A stretch of 64,000 nt of DNA from Sulfurifustis variabilis (GCF_002355415.1 NZ_AP014936.1:434001-498000), one strand, 5' to 3'. Shown: positions 7,127 through 13,899, counted from the stretch's first letter. Numbers and translations: made by a program. The notes: generated by a model not told the origin, from the sequence alone.

Positions 7127-7267
7127 ATGGTCAAGAAAAAGAAATCTCGCCAGCAGGAACCTGATTCGTCGATCCCATTCGACGAAGCCCTTAAACGCCT
7201 ATGGGCCTCGCCACCGCAACACAAGAAAGCAAAGAAGAAACCGAAATCAAAAAAGAATCAGACCTAG
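7127..7267 (+). CDS. 46-residue lysine-rich protein next to the HEPN candidate
   Basis: ATG at 7127 encodes 46 residues: a charged N-terminus, a short amphipathic segment (SSIPFDEALKRLWASPPQ) and a lysine-rich tail. It is divergent from the HEPN-like gene with 11 bases between the start codons, so the two must share or interlock regulatory signals. Small basic partners are common beside toxin genes, but antitoxin function is a guess. GGAT eight bases before ATG is a weak ribosome site. Confidence 0.5.
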   Translation: MVKKKKSRQQEPDSSIPFDEALKRLWASPPQHKKAKKKPKSKKNQT

Positions 7268-7486
7268 TTGCCGGCTTCTTATTAGGAGAAAGCATGTCAT
7301 TACGTACTAGTGGGCTTCGCCTTGCCCGCCTTGTTCTTTCCCTGTCTGGAAACCACGAAGTTGCAGCTGTGTTGCCAATACTTCCGCAAGTTTCATCGCT
7401 GCCCCTTCGGTTATCTGCAAGAGGATCTGCTTACGTCCTAGAGTTTCCAGCTGGACCAAAAGAGTGGGAGGGCTGGTTACGGTCTG

Positions 7487-7490
7487 CGGG
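7487..7490. repeat. Left 4-bp target duplication of the IS3-family element
   Basis: CGGG at 7487-7490 and again at 8705-8708 flanks the IS3-family insertion. Four-base duplications fit the IS407 subgroup, and the frame of the interrupted gene is restored when one copy is removed. Confidence 0.8.
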
Positions 7491-7566
7491 CGTAAGCTTC
7501 CCCGCTTCGTAGACAAGCGGCAAGTAGAACTTTCTGGCAATCTTAACCTGTCAGGGGGTTCGAACA

Positions 7567-7833
7567 ATGAAGAAATCGCGGTTCACGGAGAGCCAGATCG
7601 TGGCGATCCTCAGGGAGGCGGAGTCGGGCGTGCCGGTGAACGAGATCTGGCGAAGACACGGCATCAGCTCGGCGACGTACTACAAGTGGAAGGCCAAGTA
7701 CGGGGGCCTCGACGTCGCGGAGCTCAAGCGCATGAAGGAGCTCGAGACGGAGAACGCCCGGTTGAAGCGCCTGTTCGCCGAGCTCTCACTCGAGAACCAC
7801 GCGCTTAAGGATCTCATCCAAAAAAAGCACTGA
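7567..7833 (+). CDS. IS3-family transposase OrfA
   Basis: An 88-residue helix-turn-helix protein (KKSRFTESQIVAILREAESG, then GISSATYYKWKAKYGG) with a leucine-zipper-like region (ELETENARLKRLFAEL). It binds the element ends and regulates transposition, and it supplies the N-terminus of the OrfAB fusion. It ends at TGA seven bases after the slippery A-run. GGGGG lies about eight bases before the ATG. Confidence 0.9.
   Translation: MKKSRFTESQIVAILREAESGVPVNEIWRRHGISSATYYKWKAKYGGLDVAELKRMKELETENARLKRLFAELSLENHALKDLIQKKH
7821..7827 (+). promoter_or_regulatory. Programmed -1 frameshift site A_AAA_AAG between orfA and orfB
   Basis: In the orfA frame the codons are CAA AAA AAG. The heptamer A AAA AAG is in the correct register for -1 slippage. 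The shifted frame reads ALSPAERRESAAYLVGQHG straight into orfB, as in other IS3 elements. Confidence 0.8.
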
Positions 7834-7868
7834 GCCCCGCCGAGCGCCGCGAATCGGCGGCCTACCTG

Positions 7869-8690
7869 GTGGGACAACACGGGTTAGCGGTGCGACGGGC
7901 CTGTACGGCGGTCGGGCTCTCCCGCGCCGCCTATTACCGGGTCCCCGTACCCGCCGCCGAGCGCGACCGCGAGGTCATCACGGCACTGAGCGGTGTGGTC
8001 GAACGGCATCACCGCTGGGGGTTCTGGATGTGTTTTGACCATCTGAAGCGGGTGCAGAATCATCCCTGGAACCACAAACGGGTGTGGCGAATCTACTGCG
8101 CCCTCAAGCTCAACCTTCCCCGGCGTACCAAGAAGCGGCTTCCCAAACGCGATTCCTTGCCGCTTCAGGCGCCATCGGCCATCAACACCGTCTGGGCGCT
8201 CGACTTCATGAGCGATGCCCTTTACCGCGGGCGGACCTTCCGCCTGCTCAACATCCTGGACGAAGGCGCCCGCGAGGCTCTGGCGATCGAGGTGGACACC
8301 AACCTCCCGGCCGAGCGGGTTATCCGCGTGCTCGAACAGCTCAAGGCCTGGCGCGGCCTCCCGAAGCGCCTGCGGCTCGACAACGGGCCAGAGTTCACCG
8401 CGCAGCGCCTCGTTAAGTGGTGCGCCGACCACGGCATCGAGCTCGCCTACATCGCGCCGGGCAAGCCGAACCAGAACGCCTTCGTCGAACGCTTCAACCG
8501 CAGCCTGCGTCACGAGCTGCTCGATGCCTACCTGTTCGAGGATCTCGACCAGGTGCGGGAGATGGTGTGGTGGTGGCTGTGCAGTTACAACGCGGAGCGA
8601 CCGCACCGGTCGTTGAACCGCATACCGCCGATGATGTACCGGCAACAGGTGTTGGAACGGCGAAGTTCTACTTCTGGAGTGTCTGCTTGA
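7869..8690 (+). CDS. IS3-family transposase OrfB (DDE catalytic part)
   Basis: The catalytic half of the IS3 transposase, normally made as the OrfAB fusion by -1 frameshifting. The GTG at 7869 is only the first start in this frame; the true product continues from the slippery site at 7821. It shows an HTH_21-like region (HHRWGFWMCFDHLKRV) and the rve integrase core with WALDFMSD, LRLDNGPEF and NAFVERFNRSLRHE as the D, D and E sites, ending with YNAERPHRSLNRIPP. No stop or frame break is visible. Similarity is to the IS407 subgroup. Confidence 0.9.
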   Translation: MGQHGLAVRRACTAVGLSRAAYYRVPVPAAERDREVITALSGVVERHHRWGFWMCFDHLKRVQNHPWNHKRVWRIYCALKLNLPRRTKKRLPKRDSLPLQAPSAINTVWALDFMSDALYRGRTFRLLNILDEGAREALAIEVDTNLPAERVIRVLEQLKAWRGLPKRLRLDNGPEFTAQRLVKWCADHGIELAYIAPGKPNQNAFVERFNRSLRHELLDAYLFEDLDQVREMVWWWLCSYNAERPHRSLNRIPPMMYRQQVLERRSSTSGVSA

Positions 8691-8704
8691 CGGGGAAGCT
8701 TACG

Positions 8705-8708
8705 CGGG
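8705..8708. repeat. Right 4-bp target duplication of the IS3-family element
   Basis: CGGG, partner of 7487-7490. Confidence 0.8.
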
Positions 8709-8844
8709 AGCGCTGGGTTCGGAAGGAAACTGCCGGGAATGCTGCCAACGACAGGTGTCAGGATAGGATTCGTCATCTGCTCCCACAGCTCTTCGTTCGT
8801 TGGTTTCTTGCTCATGTTTACCCCCCTTTTAAGGTCTTTGCTTC

Positions 8845-9801
8845 TTACGTCTGCTCGCTCGCCACTTCAGGGTTAATCGGCCGATACGTCAGGCGCTTCC
8901 CGACAATCCCCTGTAGGGCAATATCGGCGCGCTCCTTGTCCTCGATCCCGAGCCTGGAGCGGTTGTTGTAACGGAAATCAAACTCCGTCACGTAGCGTTG
9001 CAGATGCTTCGCGCTGCAATGGTGGTACGTGCCGATCAAGCCACGCTTGAGCAACGAGAAGTAACCTTCCACCGTGTTCGTGTGCACGTTGCCACGGACA
9101 TACTCGCCTTGGCCGTGCTTCACATGCTGATGGCTGGCGAACAAGTGTCCAAACGCTTTGTACGACGAGTGCTCATCCGTCATTAAGTGAGCATCCTTCG
9201 CCATCTGTGCCTTCAACACAGGGCGAAGGTTGGAAGCGTTCACCTCGGGAATGTGGAACGAGCGCACCTGACCGCCGCGCTCCACGAGGGCAAGAATCTT
9301 CTCCTTGTGCTTGAACCCACGGCCCTTGTACTCGCGGCCTTTCTTGCTGCGCTTGCTGTTGAGCCAGAAGGTCTCGTCAGCCTCGACCGTGCCGCCACCG
9401 GAGCCAAGAAGACCAGAGGGATTCGTCTTCATCGCCTCACGGATGCGGTGCGTCATGAACCACGCAGTTTTGTACGTAACCCCTAACGTGCGGTGAAGCT
9501 GATGGCTGCTCATGCCCTTCTTGGAAGAGCAGAGCAAATAGACCGCCATGAGCCACTTGTTAAGAGGGATCTTCGAGCGCTCGAACACCGTGCCGACAGT
9601 CACCGTGAAGGGTTCACGGCACATGTGGCACTTGTAGAGTCCGGGGCGGGTGCTCTTGCCCTTCAGTTCGTAGTGATCCCCGACCGTCCCACAGTGAGGG
9701 CAGACCGGACCGTAAGGCCACACGGTACGCTCAAGGTACTGGCGGGCCTTCTCGGGATCGTGGAACTGGGGGGCGGAAAGATTGTTGTTGTTCTTGGCCA
9801 T
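8845..9801 (-). CDS. IS1595-family transposase 2
   Basis: A DDE transposase of 318 residues, opposite in orientation to transposase 1 and clearly diverged from it. The zinc ribbon uses Cys34, Cys37, Cys58 and Cys61. The catalytic domain has TVEADETFW (Asp142), HLMTDEHSSY (Asp209) and TNTVEGYFSLLKRG (Glu245), then LQRYVTEFDFRYNNR. AGGAG lies six bases before ATG, and a good promoter with a palindromic spacer is upstream. The frame is intact. The split passenger gene follows on the same strand. Either transposase, or both, could act on the outer ends. Confidence 0.92.
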   Translation of the reverse strand: MAKNNNNLSAPQFHDPEKARQYLERTVWPYGPVCPHCGTVGDHYELKGKSTRPGLYKCHMCREPFTVTVGTVFERSKIPLNKWLMAVYLLCSSKKGMSSHQLHRTLGVTYKTAWFMTHRIREAMKTNPSGLLGSGGGTVEADETFWLNSKRSKKGREYKGRGFKHKEKILALVERGGQVRSFHIPEVNASNLRPVLKAQMAKDAHLMTDEHSSYKAFGHLFASHQHVKHGQGEYVRGNVHTNTVEGYFSLLKRGLIGTYHHCSAKHLQRYVTEFDFRYNNRSRLGIEDKERADIALQGIVGKRLTYRPINPEVASEQT

Positions 9802-9822
9802 GGGTGTCTCCTTATGGCCTGA

Positions 9823-9851
9823 ACGATACCCGCTAGCGGTGGGTATGTCAA
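9823..9851 (-). promoter_or_regulatory. Promoter of transposase 2 with palindromic spacer
   Basis: On the minus strand a consensus TTGACA (9851-9846) and TATCGT (9828-9823) are 17 bases apart. The spacer holds the perfect palindrome CCGCTAGCGG (9830-9839), set inside TACCC-N9-GGGTA (9827-9845). It looks like an operator for a dimeric repressor. Confidence 0.6.
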
Positions 9852-9864
9852 GTACATAACTTCC
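9842..9864 (-). repeat. Terminal-repeat-like end near transposase 2
   Basis: The minus strand here begins GGAAGTTATGTACTTGACAT, close to the outer left end (GGAAGTATGTACTTGACGCA). It is probably the end of a once separate IS1595 element carrying transposase 2. Its partner end was not found with confidence. Confidence 0.6.
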
Positions 9865-9870
9865 AAAAAG

Positions 9871-9892
9871 AAACCGGCCTGAGGGCCGGTTT
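9871..9892 (+). terminator. Stem-loop AAACCGGCC / GGCCGGTTT
   Basis: A nine-pair stem with loop TGAG, followed by only a weak T-rich stretch. The next gene's ribosome site starts eight bases later. It could terminate upstream transcription or protect the 5' end of the downstream message. Confidence 0.5.
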
Positions 9893-9911
9893 CGCTTTCT
9901 GGAGGCAACAT

Positions 9912-10073
9912 ATGAATGCCGTAGAACTGAGGTTGGAGATATTCAAGAAGCTGCTTGAACTAGACCCAGGACTAGACAAGCAGAAAGCGATACACCTCGC
10001 TACTTCACTTGCTGAATGTCTTTTGGCTCCATCCCATAGACCACAAGACGGTGGCATTTCGCGTATAGCCTGA
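9912..10073 (+). CDS. 53-residue hypothetical protein (passenger)
   Basis: ATG at 9912 follows GGAGG with six bases between, a strong ribosome site. The product (MNAVELRLEIFKKLLELDPG ... GGISRIA) is short and helical with no recognised domain. Its 3' end overlaps the convergent ORF 10000-10215 by 74 bases. The good ribosome site and the hairpin just before it support expression. Confidence 0.5.
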   Translation: MNAVELRLEIFKKLLELDPGLDKQKAIHLATSLAECLLAPSHRPQDGGISRIA

Positions 10074-10215
10074 ACCAGTAGTCAGGCGTCCTGTGCTCCC
10101 CGGACTCTGGCCTGGTTAGCTGGTCGATATGCCGCATCAGTTCGTATGCCACCCGCTCTTTGCTGTCTGGCTGGACATGAACTGGTCCCGAGACGCTAAC
10201 GCTTTCTGAAGCCAT
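10000..10215 (-). CDS. 71-residue hypothetical protein, phage-like (passenger)
   Basis: The ORF reads MASESVSVSGPVHVQPDSKE, then RVAYELMRHIDQLTR, then DYWFRLYAKCHRLVVYG. The last segment resembles small hypothetical proteins seen in prophages and mobile elements. GAGGG lies about six bases before ATG. It is the last gene before the right end of the element and reads inward. No function is proposed. Confidence 0.55.
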   Translation of the reverse strand: MASESVSVSGPVHVQPDSKERVAYELMRHIDQLTRPESGEHRTPDYWFRLYAKCHRLVVYGMEPKDIQQVK

Positions 10216-10268
10216 AACGGCCCTCTTTGTTGTTATAGGGGATGGGAAGCGTACTCCTTTGTAGCTGT

Positions 10269-10290
10269 TTGCGTTAAGTACATACTTGCC
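10269..10290 (-). repeat. Right terminal inverted repeat of the IS1595-family element
   Basis: The reverse complement contains AAGTATGTACTTAACGCAA (10287-10269), one mismatch from the left end. It abuts the duplication at 10291-10298. Confidence 0.85.
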
Positions 10291-10298
10291 TACTTTTT
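10291..10298. repeat. Right copy of the 8-bp target-site duplication TACTTTTT
   Basis: Perfect partner of 4468-4475. Confidence 0.9.
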
Positions 10299-10318
10299 AG
10301 ACGTTGGTAAACCGACAT
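10291..10318 (-). pseudogene. comF: Severed native 5' end of comF
   Basis: The minus strand from ATG at 10318 reads Met-Ser-Val-Tyr-Gln-Arg-Leu-Lys-Ser. With the element and one target copy removed, this joins in frame to IQTLLFPDSCLLCG of the comF body, giving a normal ComF N-terminus. It therefore marks the original start, now 5.8 kb from the rest of the gene. Confidence 0.8.
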
Positions 10319-10336
10319 TTTTATACTTGTTGACAG
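10305..10336. promoter_or_regulatory. Candidate BirA (biotin repressor) operator
   Basis: TGGTAAACC (10305-10313), 14 bases, TGTTGACAG (10328-10336). This resembles the proteobacterial BirA box TTGTAAACC-N14-16-GGTTTACAA (8/9 and 7/9 matches to half sites) and overlaps the bioF -35 element. It also overlaps the original first codons of comF, so the box may be constrained by both. Confidence 0.5.
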
Positions 10337-10357
10337 CGATCGTAACGCATCTACACT
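10330..10357 (+). promoter_or_regulatory. Promoter of the bioFHCD operon
   Basis: TTGACA (10330-10335), 16 bases, TACACT (10352-10357). The predicted transcript starts near 10364, about 40 bases before the bioF TTG. It lies outside the insertion, 39 bases from the right end of the element, so operon expression may be spared. Confidence 0.55.
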
Positions 10358-10403
10358 CGCCGGGTTCACCCTTTCTGTCCCCGCATCGATCACCGACACC
10401 GTC

Positions 10404-11573
10404 TTGAACGAGCTGCAACGCCGCCTGGCCAAGCGCCGGGCTCAGGGTCTTTATCGCACTCGCATGGTGCTCGATTCACCACAGGCGGTCGAGGTCCGCG
10501 TGGGTGACGACGCACTGCTCAGTTTCTGCAGCAACGATTACCTGGGCCTCGCAAATCATCCCCGCGTCGTGGAGGCCTTCCGCAGCGCTGTCGGACGATA
10601 CGGGGCCGGAGCGGGGGCGTCCCATCTTGTGACCGGACACACTCGGGCGCATCACCGGCTCGAGGACGACCTGGCCGAGTTGATTGGAAGTGAGCGTACA
10701 CTTCTATTTTCCACAGGATATATGGCGAACCTCGGCATCGTAAGCGCACTTGCGGGCAGAGGCTCCCGGATTTACGAAGATCGGCTGAACCACGCCTCGC
10801 TGATCGATGCCGCGCGTCTCGCACGCGCGAAAGTCACGCGGTATCCGCACATCGCCGTTTCCCGACTGGCCGACTCGATCGACGCGCACGGCCCCGGCGG
10901 TCTCATCACTACCGATGCGGTTTTCAGCATGGACGGCGATCTCGCGCCGTTGCCGGAACTGGTCCGGATCGCGCGTGACGCCGGAGCGCGGGTCCTGATC
11001 GACGACGCGCACGGCTTTGGAGTGCTCGGCGAGAACGGCCGCGGATCCCTCGAGCACTGGGGCATCCCGCCCGCTGACCCGGCGATCCTGATGTGCACTT
11101 TGGGGAAAGCCCTCGGGACCTTCGGGGCCTTCGTGGCGGGGACAGCGGACCTTATCGAGACGCTCATCCAGGAGGCGCGTACCTATACCTATACTACTGC
11201 GCTCCCGCCGGCGGTGGCGGAAGCCACTCGCGCCAGCCTGGCGATCCTGCGCGACGAACCTTGGCGGAGGACGCACCTGCACGCCCTGGTGCAGCGTTTC
11301 CGTCAAGGTGCTTCCGACCTGGGTCTCGCGCTCGCGGAAAGTCGGACCCCCATTCAGCCGCTCATCATGGGCACCGCGACTCGGGCCAGCGACGCCGCGG
11401 CCGCCCTGCGGGCCGCGGGTCTGCTCGTTCCGGCGATCCGGCCGCCGACGGTGCCCGAGGGTTCGGCCCGCCTGCGGATCACGTTTTCGGCGGCTCACAC
11501 GTTCGAGCACGTCGATCGGCTGCTCGAGGCCTTGGGGCGCTTGCCCGCGGTGGACGATGCGACTGCACCATGA
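10404..11573 (+). CDS. bioF: 8-amino-7-oxononanoate synthase BioF
   Basis: PLP enzyme of biotin synthesis: it condenses pimeloyl-ACP (or -CoA) with alanine to give 8-amino-7-oxononanoate. The 389 residues carry SFCSNDYLGLANHPRV, the glycine-rich GAGASHLVTGH, DDAHGFGVLGENGRG and the PLP-lysine segment LGKALGTFGAF. The C-terminal IRPPTVPEGSARLRITFSA is family-typical. The TTG start is the only one that gives a full N-terminus (MNELQRRLAKRRAQGLYRTR); there is no clear Shine-Dalgarno sequence. It leads a compact operon in which bioH overlaps its end by 17 bases. bioB, usually just upstream, is absent. Confidence 0.94.
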   Translation: MNELQRRLAKRRAQGLYRTRMVLDSPQAVEVRVGDDALLSFCSNDYLGLANHPRVVEAFRSAVGRYGAGAGASHLVTGHTRAHHRLEDDLAELIGSERTLLFSTGYMANLGIVSALAGRGSRIYEDRLNHASLIDAARLARAKVTRYPHIAVSRLADSIDAHGPGGLITTDAVFSMDGDLAPLPELVRIARDAGARVLIDDAHGFGVLGENGRGSLEHWGIPPADPAILMCTLGKALGTFGAFVAGTADLIETLIQEARTYTYTTALPPAVAEATRASLAILRDEPWRRTHLHALVQRFRQGASDLGLALAESRTPIQPLIMGTATRASDAAAALRAAGLLVPAIRPPTVPEGSARLRITFSAAHTFEHVDRLLEALGRLPAVDDATAP

Positions 11574-12321
11574 GGTGATCGGCCGAGGGCCGGATGTGCT
11601 GCTCATCCACGGGTGGGGATTGCACGGCGGTGCCTGGTCGGCCGTACCCGCGGCGCTCGCCCGTACCCATCGCGTTCATGTCGTCGATCTCCCGGGTCAT
11701 GGTCGCAGCGCGGGCGACGGGTCCTGGGATCTCCCGACACTGGCCGATTGGCTGCTCGATGTGGTGCCGCCGCGCAGCACCTGGGTCGGCTGGTCGCTGG
11801 GGGGATTCGTCGCACTCGCGGCCGCGCGGAGGAGGCCAGAAGGTGTCGGCCGCCTGGTCCTGGTCGGCACCACCCCCCGATTCGTCCGCGGTCCGGACTG
11901 GCCGTGCGGCGTGGCGCCCGAGGTGCTCGACGAGTTCGCGTCAACCCTCGAACGCGATTACCGCGCGACCATGACGCGTTTTCTCAGCCTGCATCTCGGT
12001 GAGGGCGCGGCGGAGCGCGCCGCGCTTCGGCGATTGCGCGCGGAAGTGTTCCGCTATGGCGAGCCCGGCATGGCGGCGCTCCGTTCGGGTCTCGACATTC
12101 TGAAGGCCGCCGATCTCAGGGCGGACCTGCCGGCCATCGAGGTCCCGACACGGGTCGTCCAGGGCGGGTGCGATCGTCTGGCCCCGCCGGCGGCCGGGGC
12201 CTACCTCGTACGCATGCTGCCCCGGGCCGAGCAGTATTCGTTCGCGCTCGCCGGACACGCGCCTTTCCTCTCCGAGCCCGAGGCGTTCGCGCGACTGTGT
12301 CGCGAGGCGAGTCGTGTCTGA
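11557..12321 (+). CDS. bioH: Pimeloyl-ACP methyl ester carboxylesterase BioH
   Basis: Alpha/beta hydrolase that removes the methyl group from pimeloyl-ACP methyl ester, ending the BioC-BioH route to the pimelate part of biotin. The 254 residues contain LLIHGWGLHGGAW, the nucleophile elbow GWSLGG, the acid in GGCDRLAPP and the catalytic His in LAGHAPFLSEP. The frame is open much further upstream inside bioF. I placed the start at ATG 11557 (MRLHHEVIGRG), which overlaps bioF by 17 bases and gives the normal length. It overlaps the bioC start by eight bases. Confidence 0.92.
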   Translation: MRLHHEVIGRGPDVLLIHGWGLHGGAWSAVPAALARTHRVHVVDLPGHGRSAGDGSWDLPTLADWLLDVVPPRSTWVGWSLGGFVALAAARRRPEGVGRLVLVGTTPRFVRGPDWPCGVAPEVLDEFASTLERDYRATMTRFLSLHLGEGAAERAALRRLRAEVFRYGEPGMAALRSGLDILKAADLRADLPAIEVPTRVVQGGCDRLAPPAAGAYLVRMLPRAEQYSFALAGHAPFLSEPEAFARLCREASRV

Positions 12322-13216
12322 GCGCACCCTGAATCGCGGCGAGGTCCTCGAGATCTCGGCCTACCGGCTGGACAAGCGACGGCTGCGCGGGCACTTCGCC
12401 CGGGCGGCGCGGACTTACGACGCCGCCGCGGTGTTGCAGCGCGAGGTGGCCGACCGCGCGCTCGCGCGTCTCGACGCCATTCGCCACCGGCCGCGGAGCG
12501 TGCTCGATGCCGGCTGCGGTACCGGGTACGCCCTCCGCGCGCTTGCCCGCCGGTTCAAGGGGGCGCGCGTCACCGGGGTCGATGTCGCCCAGGCGATGCT
12601 GGTCGAGGCGCGCCGCCAGGCGGGCTGGTTCAAGGCCAGGCCGTACGTGTGCGGCGACATCGAAGCGCTGCCCTTCCCGGACGCCGGTTTCGACATGGTC
12701 TTTTCGAACCTGGCGCTGCAGTGGTGCGAGCCGGAGCGGGCAATGGGGGAGTTCCTGCGCGTGCTCGGACCGGGCGGGCTCCTGATGTTCACGACCTTCG
12801 GGCCCGATACGCTCAGAGAGCTTCGCGCCGCCTGGCGCGCAGCCGACCCGGGGGGCGTGCATGTTCATGCCTTCTTCGACATGCACGACCTCGGCGATGC
12901 GCTGCTGCGCGTCGGCTTCGCCGAGCCGGTCATGGACGTCGAGCGGTTCACGCTGACGTACGCGGATGTCGCCGGCGTGCTCCGCGACCTGCACGGGATC
13001 GGCGCGCACAACGCCGCGCGCGGGGCGACCCGGGCCCTCACCGGTAAGCGTCGCTTCGCGCGGTTTCGCGAGGCCTACGAGCAGCTGGCGCAGGGCGGCC
13101 GCATTCCGGCTACCTACGAGGTCGTGCACGGGCACGCCTGGGCGCCCACGTCGCCGCACCCGGGCGATCGCGCGACGGTCGCGATTCCCCTGGATCAGAT
13201 CGGACGCCGTCGATGA
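12314..13216 (+). CDS. bioC: Malonyl-ACP O-methyltransferase BioC
   Basis: SAM-dependent methyltransferase that caps malonyl-ACP so that fatty acid synthesis can extend it to a pimeloyl ester. Among its 300 residues are the N-terminal HFARAARTYDAAAVLQ, SAM motif I VLDAGCGTGYALRAL, ALPFPDAGFDMVFSNLALQW, and LLMFTTFGPDTLRELRAAW. All are typical of BioC. The GTG start lies inside the end of bioH, and the stop overlaps the bioD ATG, so translation is coupled. Co-occurrence with bioH excludes a generic methyltransferase. Confidence 0.93.
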   Translation: MSERTLNRGEVLEISAYRLDKRRLRGHFARAARTYDAAAVLQREVADRALARLDAIRHRPRSVLDAGCGTGYALRALARRFKGARVTGVDVAQAMLVEARRQAGWFKARPYVCGDIEALPFPDAGFDMVFSNLALQWCEPERAMGEFLRVLGPGGLLMFTTFGPDTLRELRAAWRAADPGGVHVHAFFDMHDLGDALLRVGFAEPVMDVERFTLTYADVAGVLRDLHGIGAHNAARGATRALTGKRRFARFREAYEQLAQGGRIPATYEVVHGHAWAPTSPHPGDRATVAIPLDQIGRRR

Positions 13217-13899
13217 TCCGAGGTGTCTTCGTCACCGGGACGGACACGGGCGTCGGCAAGACGCTGGTGGCCGAGGCTTTGCTTCGGGCGCTTGCGGCAG
13301 CGGGGCGGCGCGCGGTCGGGATGAAGCCGGTCGCGAGCGGATGCCGGAACACCGCGGACGGGCCGCGCTCCGAGGACGCCGAACGCCTGGCTGCGGCCAG
13401 CGTCCTGAAAGTCTCTTATGAAGCCATCAATCCCTTTGCTTACGTGCCGGCGGTCGCCCCGCACCTCGCTGCCCGCGCGGTGAATCGGCCGATCGAGATC
13501 GCAACGGTCGACGAACGCTTCCGCGCCCTGGCGCGCGACGCCGATACCGTGGTGGTGGAAGGCGTGGGCGGGTGGCGGGTGCCGATCGACGAGCGCCACA
13601 CCATGGCGGACGTCGCCGTACGCATCGGACTGCCGGTACTCCTCGTTGCGGGAGTGCGGCTCGGATGCCTCAACCATACGCTTCTTACGGTCGAGGCCAT
13701 TGCGCGCGACGGATGCCGCCTCGCGGGTTGCGTCGCCAATCGCGTCGATGCCGGCATGGCGTGGGCAGACGCCACCGAGGCGGCGCTCGAAGCCCGGATC
13801 GAGGCGCCGTTCGTCCGCGTGCCGCATCAACGAATGTCTCCCGATTTGTTGACGATCGGCAACTCGCTGCTGGCCCTCCTCGATCGAGGAGAACCCTGA
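13213..13899 (+). CDS. bioD: Dethiobiotin synthetase BioD
   Basis: ATP-dependent carboxylase that closes the ureido ring to form dethiobiotin from diaminopelargonate and CO2. In its 228 residues the P-loop is GTDTGVGKTLVAEAL, with MKPVASGC as the substrate region and VVVEGVGGWRVPI as the switch motif. It is the last gene of bioFHCD and overlaps bioC by four bases. bioA and bioB, needed for the steps around it, are not in the window. The following 262 bases (13900-14161) hold no evident gene. Confidence 0.93.
   Translation: MIRGVFVTGTDTGVGKTLVAEALLRALAAAGRRAVGMKPVASGCRNTADGPRSEDAERLAAASVLKVSYEAINPFAYVPAVAPHLAARAVNRPIEIATVDERFRALARDADTVVVEGVGGWRVPIDERHTMADVAVRIGLPVLLVAGVRLGCLNHTLLTVEAIARDGCRLAGCVANRVDAGMAWADATEAALEARIEAPFVRVPHQRMSPDLLTIGNSLLALLDRGEP

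Larger units (their letters stand above)
7491..8704 (+). mobile_element. IS3-family (IS407-like) insertion sequence, 1,214 bp
   Basis: The ends share CGTAAGCTTCCCCG (7491-7504) and its reverse complement (8691-8704), with a second matching block AGTAGAACTT 18 bases further in. It is flanked by CGGG. It carries the usual orfA/orfB pair joined by an A_AAA_AAG frameshift site. It is complete and possibly active, nested within the IS1595-family element. Confidence 0.88.
7307..8815 (-). pseudogene. Small passenger gene split by the IS3-family insertion
   Basis: The 5' part is 8815-8705 (MSKKPTNEELWEQMTN ... NPALP, 37 codons, GGGGG five bases before ATG). The 3' part is 7490-7307 (QTVTSPPTLL ... 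GGQGEAH, then TAG). Removing 7491-8704 and one copy of CGGG joins the two parts in frame into a 96-residue protein with a helical C-terminal half (LETLGRKQILLQITEGAAMK). The gene follows transposase 2 on the same strand after 29 bases, so it was probably a passenger expressed with it. Function unknown. Confidence 0.75.
4476..10290. mobile_element. IS1595-family transposon with passenger genes, inserted in comF (5,815 bp)
   Basis: The ends are inverted repeats of 22 bp with 19 matches, sharing the core AAGTATGTACTT(G/A)ACGCAA, and they are flanked by a perfect 8-bp duplication. Inside are transposase 1 next to the left end, a tRNA-like gene, HARE-HTH-like and HEPN-like genes, very small ORFs, a second IS1595 transposase on the opposite strand, and a nested IS3-family element. 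IS1595 elements are known to carry passenger genes; this one is large and layered. Base composition of the passenger part is visibly lower in G+C than the flanks. It may have grown from two IS1595 elements: a further terminal-repeat-like sequence is at 9842-9864. Confidence 0.85.

Noticed and set aside
7289-7310. TTACGTACT as possible left end of a separate element carrying transposase 2
   Set aside because: Only eight of nine bases match the core TTATGTACT, and there is no matching 8-bp duplication with the sequence outside 9864.
7201-7512. 103-codon plus-strand ORF before the IS3-family element
   Set aside because: AGGAG does precede an ATG at 7293, but the minus-strand reading is restored in frame when the IS is removed and has a good start, so the plus ORF is judged its antisense shadow.
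4476-10290. Idea that the insertion deleted bioB
   Set aside because: The perfect target duplication and the restored comF frame mean that nothing was lost at the insertion point.
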